From NCBI GenBank assembly GCA_003868215.1, contig QWDQ01000089.1, forward strand, positions 1-64,000: DNA of 64,000 nt. The letters run 5' to 3'. A program made the translations under genes and the position numbers. Shown in pieces: positions 19,820 to 35,176 of this stretch (the stretch's first letter is position 1; each line of letters begins with the position of its first letter). The notes under the pieces were generated by a model, which was not told the DNA's origin, made no database searches, and was given only the letters and a program-made list of their open reading frames with translations. The DNA is from Pseudophaeomoniella oleicola (Eukaryota > Ascomycota > Eurotiomycetes > Phaeomoniellales > Phaeomoniellaceae).

Positions 19820-21151
19820 ATGGCTGTTCTTCGAATTTCTCCATTGAGCACACCTAGCTTCAGACCGAGACCCCTCTATCGCAGCGTGTCCTGCAAGCTC
19901 AGTCACCAACTACCCAGATATCTATCGACCGTACATAATGCAGCTCAAAGGGAGATCATCAAGGTGCCGGTCGGTGGTAACGGCCATGTCGAGATAGAGT
20001 CAGTGATCCTCCCGGCCTCTCATGACCAAAGTGTATAACAAAGATGAAATAGAGTCCTCCATCCCTTGGTACCGCCGTCGCCAAGTTCACCGCCAAATCT
20101 TCTGGTCTATCTACCCCCAGGCCCCTTTCTCAAAGCCGGCAGCGTATCTCAATCATCCCCTGGCAAAGCACGTTCGATACAGCAAATGCTTTGCACCGTG
20201 TTACCAAACATGTCTATAGTCACTATCCACTATCGTCTCTCTCCACCTAATCACCTATTTCCACTCCCTATACATGACACATTCACGGCCTTCAATCATA
20301 TCCGAAACCACATCCTCCCCAACATTAACTCCCCCACACCATCACCGGGCCCGCCGCCAATAAACGTATATGGATCCCACATCGGCGGCTCTCTCGCTCT
20401 CTCACTAGCCCTCACAGAGCCCACCAACCTCCAATCCCTCGCCGTTTCATCCCCGCTCACGACCTGGGTCGAGCTCGAAGACAGCGACATCACCAACATC
20501 AGCACCAGCACCAGCACCAACCCCTACTCCAAATCCTCCACCAAAGAAGCGACCCTCACAGCCCTCAACCAAGCAACCCTCACCCTCCGCACCCTCCGCA
20601 ACTCCCTCTTCCCCAAACCCGAAACATACTTCGACCCCTTCGCCAGTCCCGCCCACTTCCTCCGCTCCCCCCCACGCGACTGTCCCCCTGAAACCGGATC
20701 CCTCGACCACCAATACCAAAACTTCGACAACGACGACGACAACCCAACCATCCTCCTCCCCAAAAAACGCCGTCGCGTCCTGAAACGCTGGAACCCCCTA
20801 TCCTCATCCACGCCGACCTTCCCCCCACCAACCAGAATCCTAATCCCCCGCATCCCCTCCGTACCCATCACCTCTACTACCACCAACAATAACATCCCGC
20901 TAATCCTCCGCCACCAATCCAAAGAACTCCTCGACCTGATGCGCCGGGCCTGTTTCTGGGGCCGTGGCGACGCCGCTTTCGCCGAAAAGATGGTTAGTCT
21001 TGAGGAAGTTGACCTCGCTACTAGTACGTCGATTGATGAGAGGGGAAAGGAGGAGGAAGAAGAAGAAGAAGAGGTTGAGATGGCGAAGAGGGCAGCGACG
21101 TGGATAAGAGATAGGATCAGTGACGACATTAAGCAAAAAGAGGATGATTGA
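19820..21151 (+). CDS. Alpha/beta-hydrolase, possibly mitochondrial
   Basis: Two exons, 19820-19998 and 20053-21151, 425 residues. The 54-bp intron removes two in-frame stops; it has the donor GTCAGT, a TATAAC branch-like site and an AATAG acceptor, and yields the smooth junction HVEIE-VLHPLVPP. The N-terminus is rich in Arg/Ser (RPRPLYRSVSCKLSHQLPRY) like a mitochondrial presequence. The hydrolase core shows NLLVYLPPGPF, IVTIHYRLSP and the nucleophile elbow NVYGSHIGGSLALSLALTE; DPFASPAHFLRSPP is typical of a fungal-only branch of esterase-like proteins. A basic cluster PKKRRRVLKRW sits near residue 295. The C-terminus has a Glu run and a helix. Third positions are strongly C-biased from about 20280 to 20900. 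Substrate unknown. Confidence 0.85.
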
Positions 21152-21358
21152 ATCAAAACTAACTATTTGTCATATCAGGCCGCTATGATGTTACATGATG
21201 CATTTTCAGCATTTTCATCCATAGACATATATCGTACAGTACACACAGCCTGCTTCGAGATTTTTCATAACGACAAATCCAAAGAAGCTGCGTTGGTGTG
21301 AAGAACAACGCCTTCATCGTGTCCGCCAAATTGAAAGGTACCATAAATCGTCCACCCG

Positions 21359-23119
21359 TCAAATATCCTCACTATCCTCACTCAATGAGCTGGACGATGA
21401 TGCAGCCTCATCACCCTTGGACCCCTTCTTTTTTGTCCTTACTTTTCCTTTCCGTTTGCCTCCTCCCAGCATATCCTTCAATGACCTTTGACCCTTTTCT
21501 GTCGCCTTTTTAAGCTTCTCAGCCTTCTTCTCCTCTGCTTTAGCCATCGCTTCAAGCATCTTTTCTCTCTCTGCACGACCCTTCTCACTTAAATCTTTCT
21601 CGAGCGTCTTAAACTCTGCACTCTCCGGGTCCATTCCAATAAGACTTTCAAGCATTTTGATCTCGCGTGCCCAAATCCCGAGATCGGGTTTGATCTTCTT
21701 TCCCGTCTCGTCAGCCGGGTCAGGAACGTCACATGGGGTTTCGAGGACTAGAGGTATACCCTCGAAGCGGGATTCGTTCATGACGTTGTGAAAGGTGCGA
21801 AGGCCGAGAAACCCAAGTCCGATATTCTGGTGGAGATCCCTCTTGCTATTGAATGGAGCCTTCGAATCGTTTACGTGCAGAGCTTTAAGATATTGCATAC
21901 CTACAGTTCGATCAAAGTCGTTAAGCACAGCCTTGAAACTTTCAGGAGTTTGTAGGTCATAGCCAGCGGCGAAAGCATGGCAAGTGTCGATACACACCCC
22001 GATTCGATGCTTGTATTTTGGCGCAATGAGAGCAATAATATCGCGAAGATCGCTAAAACGGGATCCAATAACAGTCCCTGATCCAGCTGCGTTCTCTAGG
22101 ACCGGAATGACATCCTTTGTCTCTGACAGGGCGCGATTCAACTGCTGGGCTATTCTTCCAATACCATCATCAAGAGTAGATTGCGAGTAATGACCAGGAT
22201 GGAAATTATAGAGCCGGATTCCGAGTGACTCGCATCGATGTAAATCGTCGACGAAGACATCGTATGACTGTTTCGCTCGGTCGGCGTCCTCCACCGCAAG
22301 GTTAACAAGATACGAACCATGTGGTAGTGTATACTTCGACTGGTCCAGACCACTTTCTTGGGCTAATGCTCGAAATGCATCACGTGTTTCTTCTTTGAGC
22401 GGAGGATTTTCCCATTTCTTCTGAGACCTCAAGAACAAAGCGAAAGCATTTCCGCCGATCCTGACCGTGTTCTTAACCGAGTTCTCCAGTCCTCCTGCCA
22501 TTGAGACATGAGCCCCAACAAACATGCGCAGACCAGTTGTGCGCGCCGCAAGTGGAAGCATTTCGGCTTCCTTCTCCTCTTTCGTTTTGCGTTTCCGCTT
22601 TGGTTTCGCTTCAGGCTCTGGTTGCACGTCGGTATGTTCTAGCACGCCACCATCAAGCTCGTTTGCAATGTCACTGTCTTCAGAGGCAGCTCTCTTCTTT
22701 GTAGAGCGTCGACGTCCTCGAGCGGTGCTGGGGTGCTTCTTTCCGTCCACGACAGACTCGACTCTGTGTTCAAGCTTTTCAATTTCGTGCTCGGCTTTGT
22801 CAAGTATAACTTTGGCCCTCTCTTTCAGCTGATGTGTTTTTGGTTTTCCGTTGGGCAATTGAGCCTCCTCAGGCAAAGAATCCCGACTTGACTGCCAATA
22901 CTTAGAGGACTCATCCGCTGGAGTTCGGGTAGAAGCAGCCGATTTCACCTTCCCGTTGACTTCTAGTTTTGAAGACTTGTTCGAGGTAGAATGCACATCG
23001 GCTGCGTCGGAACCCCGCTTCCTTTTGCTGCGACGAGGTGTTGTCTGTGGTGACAGGGTTTCGCATTGATCCTTGGGCAGCTCAGCCGTAGCGATGCCAT
23101 TCGAACGGGATTTAGGCAT
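21359..23119 (-). CDS. APN1: AP endonuclease, endonuclease IV family
   Basis: Base-excision repair enzyme that cuts at abasic sites and trims 3' blocks, using a trinuclear zinc centre. Single exon, 586 residues from the ATG at 23119; the frame is open a little further upstream but lacks another ATG. The TIM-barrel core (about residues 205-480) carries FVGAHVSMAGG, YTLPHGSYLVNLA, YNFHPGHYSQS, VIPVLENAAGSGTVIG, RIGVCIDTCHAFAAGYD, YLKALHVNDSKAPFNSKRDLHQNIGLG and PLVLETPCD, with the metal ligands of the family. A 200-residue Lys/Arg-rich N-terminal extension (PRRSKRKRG, GRRRSTKKRA) and a basic C-terminal tail are likely nuclear targeting and DNA-contact regions, as in other filamentous fungi. Divergent from BUB1. 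Confidence 0.95.
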   Translation of the reverse strand: MPKSRSNGIATAELPKDQCETLSPQTTPRRSKRKRGSDAADVHSTSNKSSKLEVNGKVKSAASTRTPADESSKYWQSSRDSLPEEAQLPNGKPKTHQLKERAKVILDKAEHEIEKLEHRVESVVDGKKHPSTARGRRRSTKKRAASEDSDIANELDGGVLEHTDVQPEPEAKPKRKRKTKEEKEAEMLPLAARTTGLRMFVGAHVSMAGGLENSVKNTVRIGGNAFALFLRSQKKWENPPLKEETRDAFRALAQESGLDQSKYTLPHGSYLVNLAVEDADRAKQSYDVFVDDLHRCESLGIRLYNFHPGHYSQSTLDDGIGRIAQQLNRALSETKDVIPVLENAAGSGTVIGSRFSDLRDIIALIAPKYKHRIGVCIDTCHAFAAGYDLQTPESFKAVLNDFDRTVGMQYLKALHVNDSKAPFNSKRDLHQNIGLGFLGLRTFHNVMNESRFEGIPLVLETPCDVPDPADETGKKIKPDLGIWAREIKMLESLIGMDPESAEFKTLEKDLSEKGRAEREKMLEAMAKAEEKKAEKLKKATEKGQRSLKDMLGGGKRKGKVRTKKKGSKGDEAASSSSSLSEDSEDI

Positions 23120-23658
23120 TATGACGAAGTTCGGAACATCATCGTTCTCATTCTGGATGGGGCGTAGTTCTGCGAGCACCCTTTTCTCGAGCAGTGAACA
23201 CGACTTCGATCAATGCGACTGATGATTCGCAGTGGAAATCAATTTACGCGAAGCGGTCGCGTGTGGTCAATGATGACGCCAGGACGAGACCCTGAAAGCT
23301 TCCAAGTAAAGTGGTTGCTGTGGTTACACTTGAGTTGGGGCTAATTAGTCTTTGCAACACAATAAGTTAATTACCTCGAGGTTATGATCGACTTCACTTG
23401 GCGATACTATTCCTTGGGACAACACAAAGGGTAAGTTGAAGGCGTCGAGAAGCGCTCCAGATATTTGCCATCCATTTTGGCAGGCAGAGGTCGTTTGCAG
23501 TATCTCATTATTCTCCTCAAGTGAAGACTGTCTCTTGGTGAACGGCGACTCAAGGAGAAGGAGCAACCAACAACACAAAACCCCACGGTCTCCTTCGATT
23601 TTCATCCAAGCACCACCTCGCTACTCTACTCAACAAACGACCATATTAATCAGCAAAC
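23120..23658. promoter_or_regulatory. Bidirectional APN1/BUB1 promoter with paired ACGCGA boxes
   Basis: This 539-bp spacer separates a repair gene and a mitotic checkpoint gene. Positions 23246-23251 read ACGCGA and 23258-23263 read TCGCGT, its reverse complement, six bases apart. ACGCG(A/T) is the core of the MBF-bound MluI cell-cycle box in yeasts. A TGATGACG word follows at about 23269. Function is inferred from motif and context only. Confidence 0.45.
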
Positions 23659-26600
23659 ATGGCAGCACAAGCAGACTTAATCGATTTTGATATCATAGAA
23701 ACGCATAAAGAGAATATCCAGTCGTTACCAGGCGGTCGGTCAGCGCGAGCGCTCGTCAACATCCTCTCCCCCGTTCCGTCTGGGAAGCCTGCATCGCCCT
23801 GCGACAGTGACACGAGAACACTCAACGATGCAATCAGGCAAGAGTACGAGATTGAACTGCAGTCAATCAATGAGTCCGACGACCCCTTAGACATCTTTGA
23901 CCGATATGTTAAGTGGACTCTAAACGCCTACCCTTCAGCGCAAGCAACTCCTCAGTCGCAACTACTACCTTTACTGGAACGTGCGACCAAAGCGTTCCTA
24001 TCATCATCACATTACAAGAATGACCCGAGATACTTGAAATTGTGGTTGCATTATATTCGGCTCTTTTCTGATGCGCCGCGAGAAACGTTTGCTTTTCTCG
24101 CAAGGCATAAAATTGGCGAAGGACTAGCACTATATTACGAGGAATTTGCAGCATGGTTGGAAAGTGCAGGTAGATGGAACCAAGCCGAAGAAGTCTACAA
24201 GCTGGGTATCGAGAAGGAGGCTCGGCCAACAGAGAGGTTGATGCGCAAGTTTGCTCAGTTTCAACAGCGGTTTGAACAGCGACCGCAAGATGCAAACGAG
24301 CCATCATCACCAGCATTGCCCACTGTTCGTCCGGCGTTGGCTGCCAGAGTTGATCCTTTTGCCTCATCAGCACCGCGCAGTAGTGATCCACAGGCTCCTC
24401 GCGTGAACACAGGTCTCGGTGGAAGCACATCCAGATCCGGCAAGCCAAAAATGGCGATTTTCTCTGACACAGACGGTGCACCTGCGGAACAGGAAATTGG
24501 AGCTCAGACTAAAGGATGGGAAAGCATCGGCTCGCTCAAAGATCGAAAGAAGGAGAATACCTTGGAGGCGAGGTCATGGGCCGGGGAAACTCTGAAGGCA
24601 GGAAAGAAGACTGGACATGTCCAGAAGATAGAGGTCTTCAAGGATTCTGTAAGCGCAACCTCTTGAACCCAGGCCGTTACTGGCTTCTCATGTTTACGAT
24701 TACAGGACTAATTGGCGGTCGCTTCCGGCGTTATTATATTTTAGTTATCTCAAGCTCAAGATTCCATACCATTTCAAAGTTCACATCCAGACCAAGCCGT
24801 GATCAATCCTAAGACCGGAAAACCTGAGAGGGTTTTTGTGAATCTTGACGCAGTATACCCTAATCGGAAGAACCAGCTGCTTGAAATGAGCTTTGAGGAG
24901 CTACGAGCCGCACGGCGAGGGTGGACTTCTAAGACTTGGTCGAGGCAAAGCCCAAAACGACTCAAGGAAGCTACGGGCAATGGACAGATTCAGAAGCAGG
25001 AAAAGAGCTCAATTGAAATCTTTCGGGATTCCCCCGATATCACAGCATTGACTCAGGATCTGAAGGACAAAGCCTGTCTTGACGAGAATTCCACGAGGCG
25101 GGAAGAGTCTGTGGAATCCAAGCAAATACATGTTGATAGACCTCCCAAGACAAAGAGGTTGAAGGTCAGAGAAGTTAGTCAGGCAACACAAACAAGTAAG
25201 TAATCTAGACCTAGCGTGAGCAGGACTTCCAACTGATGAAAGCAGTAAAATTGAAGATGGACTCTCCAACCGGTCGTAAAGTACGGAGGAAGGCTTCTGC
25301 TGAACCTACGATGACATTCCATAGTAGAGCTGCCACAGATGAGATTTACAGTATATTTAATCAGCCCCTTAAATGTGAGGCCGACGCTGCTGCTGAAGAC
25401 ACTGTGAGCGTTGCTGGAGAGAGCGAGGGAGACTATGAAGATGATGAAGATGATTACACAAGTGCTGGGGAAAGTACGTGTACCGGGCGTATCTCTGAAG
25501 CTACGAGTGAATTTGGTGAAGAGGAGACCACGAACTCCACGAGACTCTCAATAGGAAACGCCGAGGACAATAACACTCAAGCTCAGAGCATTAGTGGCGA
25601 CGGCGCAAGTGAGTGGACAGAGTTCACGGTACCTAAGCTTGAAAAGAAAAGCCACGACGATCTAACAACAAACACCGACGCAACCGAACAAACAGAAAGC
25701 GACGAGGAACAAAGCAGACGAACAGACATAGAAGACAAGCAGGACACGCAAGAGCTTGTCACTCCGGTCTCTCCAGAATCACGAGAAGTCTCTCATCCTA
25801 CTAGGTATATTCCTGTTTCCCCTGAAGAACACAAGCCTCCCACAAATCCCTACAGAAATCCCTATCAGATCGCCCAAAACCGTTTACCTTTTATGACGCC
25901 TATCGTGGAGAAGACAGAGTCCTCCCTGGGCACTTCCACCGCAGCAGCTTTGCACGAGAAAGACTACTTTACGTCAAAGACACCCTCACGTTCAAAGAAC
26001 GTGCCACAATCACCAGAGATCCAGAACCGCGTTAACGATTTACTTCTCAGCAGCCCGTTTCAAGACATGACCACCCCTGAGAGGAAGAAGAAGTTGATGG
26101 CAGATGCGCAAGATGATCAAGCATCTCCGGCTAAGAAGCTCAAGCTTGTCATCGAACGTTCACCACAAGCAGCGAAGGTAGCAAAAGGTCCTGTGATCCA
26201 GGAGCTGCAAGTTAACCCCGTAGACGAGACGGTACGGCTCACTATCACGAGCTCGCTCTATCCACCGCTTTCGTCCTATGCAGGCTATCACGACCACTCA
26301 GGTGAAGTGAGCAACAGAAGCAATGAAATGAGAAAGTACGTCAAGACCCAGAGCGAAAAGAAGAGCAAAGGCAATGCGGAACGAACACAAACTTCTGTCA
26401 TGCCACCTATTCTCCGTCTTCCAGGTTCTGACAAAGTCTATGCGGTGAAACGAGAGCTGGGAAAAGGCGCCTTCGCTCCTGTCTATCTCTTGGAGAGCAT
26501 CCCAGCTGATGAGAATGATGTCACGGATGGAAATGAGCTTGTTGCATTGAAGATGGAAGACCCACCGACATCGTGGGAATTTCTTATGATTCGAACACTG

Positions 26601-27536
26601 CGATCACGCCTTGGTGCTTCTGCTCGAACAACCCAGTCTCTTATCCAGGCTCAAGAGTTCCACCTCTATCGCGACGAGTGCTTTTTGATGCTTGACTTCT
26701 CAGATCAAGGTACACTCTTGGACCTTGTCAACCTATTCCGGGCAGACAATGTACGAAACGGCAAATCCAGCGATGCGGGCCTGGATGAAGTGCTCGCCAT
26801 GTTCTTTTCTGTCGAGCTCTTCCGCATCATCGAAGATTGTCACAAGAACGGCATCATACACGGAGACCTCAAAGCAGACAACTGCCTCCTCCGTCTCCAA
26901 GACGGTCCCCTCGATGGCCCATACGACCCGCACGGTCACGACGGTTGGTCTTCCAAGGGACTCACTCTGATCGACTTTGGCCGCAGTATCGACGTCCGCA
27001 AGTTCAACCCCAAAGCACAATTCATCGCAGACTGGGAGACCGGACCGCAAGACTGTGTCGAGATGCGAGAACTCCGACCGTGGACCTATCAAGCCGACTA
27101 CTCCGGCGTCGCCGGCGTCATCCACTCTCTCCTATTCGGCAAGTACATTGACACAGTTGTTGACAAGGCCGCCAACAACAACAACTCTCTTTCTGGTTTC
27201 GACGTCAGCGGCCCCGTCGGCGCAAAGAAAGTCTACAAACTCCGCGAAGGTTTCAAACGCTACTGGCAAGGCGAAATCTGGTCCGAAGTGTTCCACCTGC
27301 TCCTCAACCCCACCCTTGTCCCCGATGACGAAGCCCCCGCCGCTAATACCAGTACCGGTGCCTCTGTCCCCGCCCAGTACGAGAAAATGCCACTACACAA
27401 GGGCATGAAGAGAACGCGAGAGCGCATGGAAGAGTGGTTGAAGAGCGAGGGGGAGAGGAAGGGACTGCGAACGCTGGTCGGGAAGGCGGAGAGGATGGTC
27501 AAGGAGAAGAATGTGGCCATGGCGAGGAGGAGGTGA
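23659..27536 (+). CDS. BUB1: Spindle checkpoint kinase BUB1/MAD3
   Basis: Kinetochore-associated checkpoint kinase that helps delay anaphase until chromosomes attach. Three exons, 23659-24648, 24745-25195 and 25246-27536 (introns 96 and 50 bp), 1243 residues. A KEN box (residues 17-19, ETHKENIQSLPGGRSA) is followed by the Mad3/Bub1 TPR homology region (about 60-200: DPLDIFDRYVKWTLNAYP, RYLKLWLHYIRLFSDAPRE, EEFAAWLESAGRWNQAEEVY) and INPKTGKPERVFVNLDAVYP. A long acidic disordered linker leads to a C-terminal kinase domain (from about 877): RELGKGAFAPVYLLE, catalytic loop HGDLKADNCLL (near 1017) and LIDFGRSIDV (near 1056). KEN box plus intact kinase motifs in one protein suggest a single gene covering both Bub1 and Mad3 roles. 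The intron 1 acceptor is my best choice, not certain. Confidence 0.93.
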
Positions 27537-27558
27537 TTTGATTTGATTTGATTTGATT
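27534..27558. repeat. (TGATT)5 repeat overlapping the BUB1 stop
   Basis: Five copies of TGATT run from the BUB1 stop codon into the 3' flank, so the TGA stop is itself the first repeat unit. The remaining spacer to 27941 holds an AATTGGAAATTGGAAATTGG repeat near 27709-27732 and AT-rich DNA, with no gene. Confidence 0.85.
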
Positions 27559-27941
27559 GCTCCCTTCTTCTTCATGACTGTGGGTGGGCTTACGATGAAG
27601 AAATGTCCGTACACGATCGTCTGTCTGGTGGTGTTCTGCATTGCTGTATGTACTCTGGGAGCTTTGTTTCTGGATTTTCAGGGGGTGGTTGGAGTTGGCG
27701 GAATTCGAAATTGGAAATTGGAAATTGGAAAAAATGAATATTTTCCAATTATGATTAGAAGGAATAGAAGAAAAGACTCCTTTTTTTCGTGTTCTATGCC
27801 ATAGCAAGCAAGTCTGAGACAATGCTAATTAATTAATTACTAAAATACCACTTGGAGCTTTTCCAACTTGCCTTGTCTACTAATTAGGTTACGTGCAAAA
27901 AACATTCTGCCATCAATTTATTCATCACTGCTCGTTATTAG

Positions 27942-28907
27942 TTACAGATACTTCCGCCAATCATGCTCGTCTTTGAATCCCAACACGTCCCTTATCTTCT
28001 TGTTACTCAACGGGGCTTCCCGTTCGCCCATTTCCCGCGTGAAAGTTGTCTTCTTCTTCTTGTTCGTCGGACCAACGACGCCGTCGTGATACTTTTCCAG
28101 AGCTTCCCGTGTGGGCTCACGGGTCGTTATGGTGTCGTTTGTGGCGTTGAAGATCTGGAAGCCCAGTTTTCGCGTCGTCGTGATGGCGAGGTGGCAGATT
28201 TCGCCGAGGGAGCGGGCGTCGATGTAGGACCAGGCGTTGCGTTTGCGGATGGACGGGTCGGCCATGTAGGCGGGGAAGTTCTGGGCGTATTCGTGGGGTT
28301 CGATGACGTTGCCGATGCGGAGGGCGTAGAGCTCGTGGTCGTTGTAGCGGCGGGAGAAAGAGCGAGCGATGCGTTCGCCGCAGAGTTTGCTGATGGCGTA
28401 CGAATCCATCGGGTTGCAGTCGTAGGTGTCTTCGTCAAGGGGGAAGGAGTTGTAGAATAACTCGCTGTCAGGACTCTGGGTGAAACAGGCGCCGTAGACG
28501 GTTTCTGAGGATGCGATCAGGACCTTTGGCACTCCGAGTTTGCAAGATGCCTCAATGATGTTATAGGTCGATGTGACATTTGTGCGAAACATTTCGTTGT
28601 CAGGAACTAATAGGTTACGGGCATAGGCTGCGAGATGGATCACAGCATCTGGAGGGGATGGATTATTGGGATTGCTGTATTCGGACATGTTGAAGTGGGA
28701 GGTTAAAGCATTGAAGACTTGACCAGAGTCTGTCAAGTCTGTCCTCAGCGTGTATATCTTGTTGTCGGGGTCGTGTGAAGATGGGAATGGCATCAAGTCT
28801 AGGTTTAGGACTTGATGGCCCTTTGAAAGAAGATAAGGAAGAACATAACGACCGGCTTTGCCTGAACCGCCGGTAACGACTATGCGTTTGCCTGTAAACG
28901 TTGACAT
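27942..28907 (-). CDS. NAD-dependent epimerase/dehydratase (extended SDR)
   Basis: Intronless ORF of 321 residues of the extended short-chain dehydrogenase superfamily. It starts with a Rossmann fold, RIVVTGGSGKAGRYVLPYLL (TGGxGxxG), then NLDLMPFPSS after beta-2, VIHLAAYARN, the catalytic Ser region LIASSETVYGA and the YxxxK pair in MDSYAISKLCGERIA. YALRIGNVIEPHEY follows, as in sugar-nucleotide epimerase-like proteins. The substrate is not evident; fungal relatives are annotated only as NAD-dependent epimerase/dehydratase. There is no signal peptide, so it is probably cytosolic. It faces away from the long spacer before exgA and converges with BUB1. Confidence 0.88.
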   Translation of the reverse strand: MSTFTGKRIVVTGGSGKAGRYVLPYLLSKGHQVLNLDLMPFPSSHDPDNKIYTLRTDLTDSGQVFNALTSHFNMSEYSNPNNPSPPDAVIHLAAYARNLLVPDNEMFRTNVTSTYNIIEASCKLGVPKVLIASSETVYGACFTQSPDSELFYNSFPLDEDTYDCNPMDSYAISKLCGERIARSFSRRYNDHELYALRIGNVIEPHEYAQNFPAYMADPSIRKRNAWSYIDARSLGEICHLAITTTRKLGFQIFNATNDTITTREPTREALEKYHDGVVGPTNKKKKTTFTREMGEREAPLSNKKIRDVLGFKDEHDWRKYL

Positions 28908-33547
<4,640 letters not shown>

Positions 33548-35176
33548 ATGCTTGTCGTTGCCAGTGGCAGCGCTCCCAGCTCGCCAGCCATGGGATTTCG
33601 ACTCGATCGGGTGGGGCTGCGGACTTCGCCATTGCCGGAAGTTGATTGTTCTAGAACTCAGCGATCTCCCGACCATTTCTCGCCAAGCCCCGTCGCATTT
33701 GGCCCTTAGTACGATATTCACCGTTTCTCGCCGCTCCCTCCACCAGTTGGCGATTTACGTCTCCATTGCTCTTATCAACGACCAGCTACGACTTGCATGT
33801 TGTGTTTTCGAAAGTTGCTGAGCATAGCATTCGTGATGCCAGAACATTTCCCTGTTTTGCTACCTTCGTTCAGATACCCTCTATATACTATGGTGTGACT
33901 GGAAGACGGATCTCAGATGTACATATGTAAAAGGCTGTGCATATTGAAGCCAAAGCGATAGCTGTTTTGTTTATCTACTGGCCTTGTTATATTTTGGGTA
34001 ATCCATCACCTCTAGGGATCCCATCTCTTTCGAGAGCTAGACGGATTGATAGCAAATGTACGGCTCGACGGGAGCTCTGACTCCGCCAAATAGACAATAT
34101 ACCCATATAATTGGTCACGAAGGAAGAAAAGTCGAAGAAAAATCACCTGTTTTGATGTCTGATCAGTCACCAGCTCAGTGGTGTGATAAGATCGGCCAAT
34201 GAGGGTTTAGTTCCAGAGCAGAGAGATCGCAAAGGTGAAAAGGCGAGGGAGGGCCGAAAGCAAAAGGGCCTAATCAGCGATCGCACTACGTTGTCGCCAT
34301 GCCGGTTCATTCGCTAGATCAGAGAGACTAGGATCCGCAAATCCGAACTGATGAAAGATTGTTATCGAGGTTATTTTTTCGTTTTCGGTATGGATACTTT
34401 CATCCTAAGTTACCTAAGATACCCCGCTATTCGGTCCCTCACGAAATTACCTGGTTACCGCAGTAATCAAGCATTCTCAAGGTCTTCGACAAGTCCATTG
34501 GAGCTGAAAGCGTCGTCGTGTAGAGAAGGATATGGAACTCTGCTTCGGCTTGTCGGTTGTCTGCAAAAAGAAGGATGAATGGTGACCCCTCACACGTCAA
34601 GGGTACGAGAGAAGGAGAGAAGCAAAGCCCCGCATGGTCCAAGTGATGAATGTCGCAAGTCTTACGTAGTAACCGTGTACTGAAATCGTGCATGCCTCGT
34701 GCGAGAGAGCAAGGGACTCTCGTGATAGGTGGTGATGGAACTAGGCTCCATGTTACCGTAGCCCATGGGCATGCAACATCCGGACTCTGCTGGTTGGTGG
34801 TGGTGGTGGTGCCTGGGCCGAATGATTGAATTGTGGATGCAGCGAGAAAGCTCCTGCTGGGCTTGTCGAGATCGTGAGTGGCACCTAAGATTTGGTTGTC
34901 TCGTTGTCCATTCCTCCGGAGTGATACAATTGCGGCGCTGAGGTTGCTTACCTTATGTGTCACTCCACTCGTAACGAATCCCCTCGTCCCCCTCTCTCGT
35001 GTCGACCGGACCGAATCCGACAATTACTACTGATCATCTTCCTGCCCGCGGTAGACAATAAGGTGGCGTGCATTGTCAGGAGGGGTATCTGCATTGGTTA
35101 CGACAATAGGGAAAATTTAGTTACCATCCGATCATATATAAGATAGCTTGCCCCTGCTTCGTCTCTCTGCATTGTA
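33548..35176. other. Intergenic: exgA 3' flank and ADH upstream region
   Basis: About 1.6 kb. A 194-codon minus-strand ORF (34439-35023) has only a TTG start and no domain. A short palindromic core TTACGTAGTAA lies near 34662-34672. The last 50 bp contain a TATA element serving the alcohol dehydrogenase. Nothing else is supported. Confidence 0.5.
35135..35142 (+). promoter_or_regulatory. TATA box of the alcohol dehydrogenase gene
   Basis: TATATAAG lies 35 bp before the first ATG (35177) of the alcohol dehydrogenase. This is a very close match to a strong TATA element. Its proximity implies either a very short leader for the long form or that much transcription starts downstream of the first ATG, favouring the second ATG at 35306. 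Confidence 0.5.

Noticed and set aside
20031-20052. 22-bp intron in the alpha/beta-hydrolase gene
   Set aside because: Far below workable intron size; the 54-bp alternative 19999-20052 has a good donor, branch site and acceptor and gives a better protein junction.
34439-35023. 194-codon minus-strand ORF upstream of the alcohol dehydrogenase
   Set aside because: It begins with TTG, the first ATG lies far inside, and no domain or coherent composition is visible; it overlaps a likely promoter.
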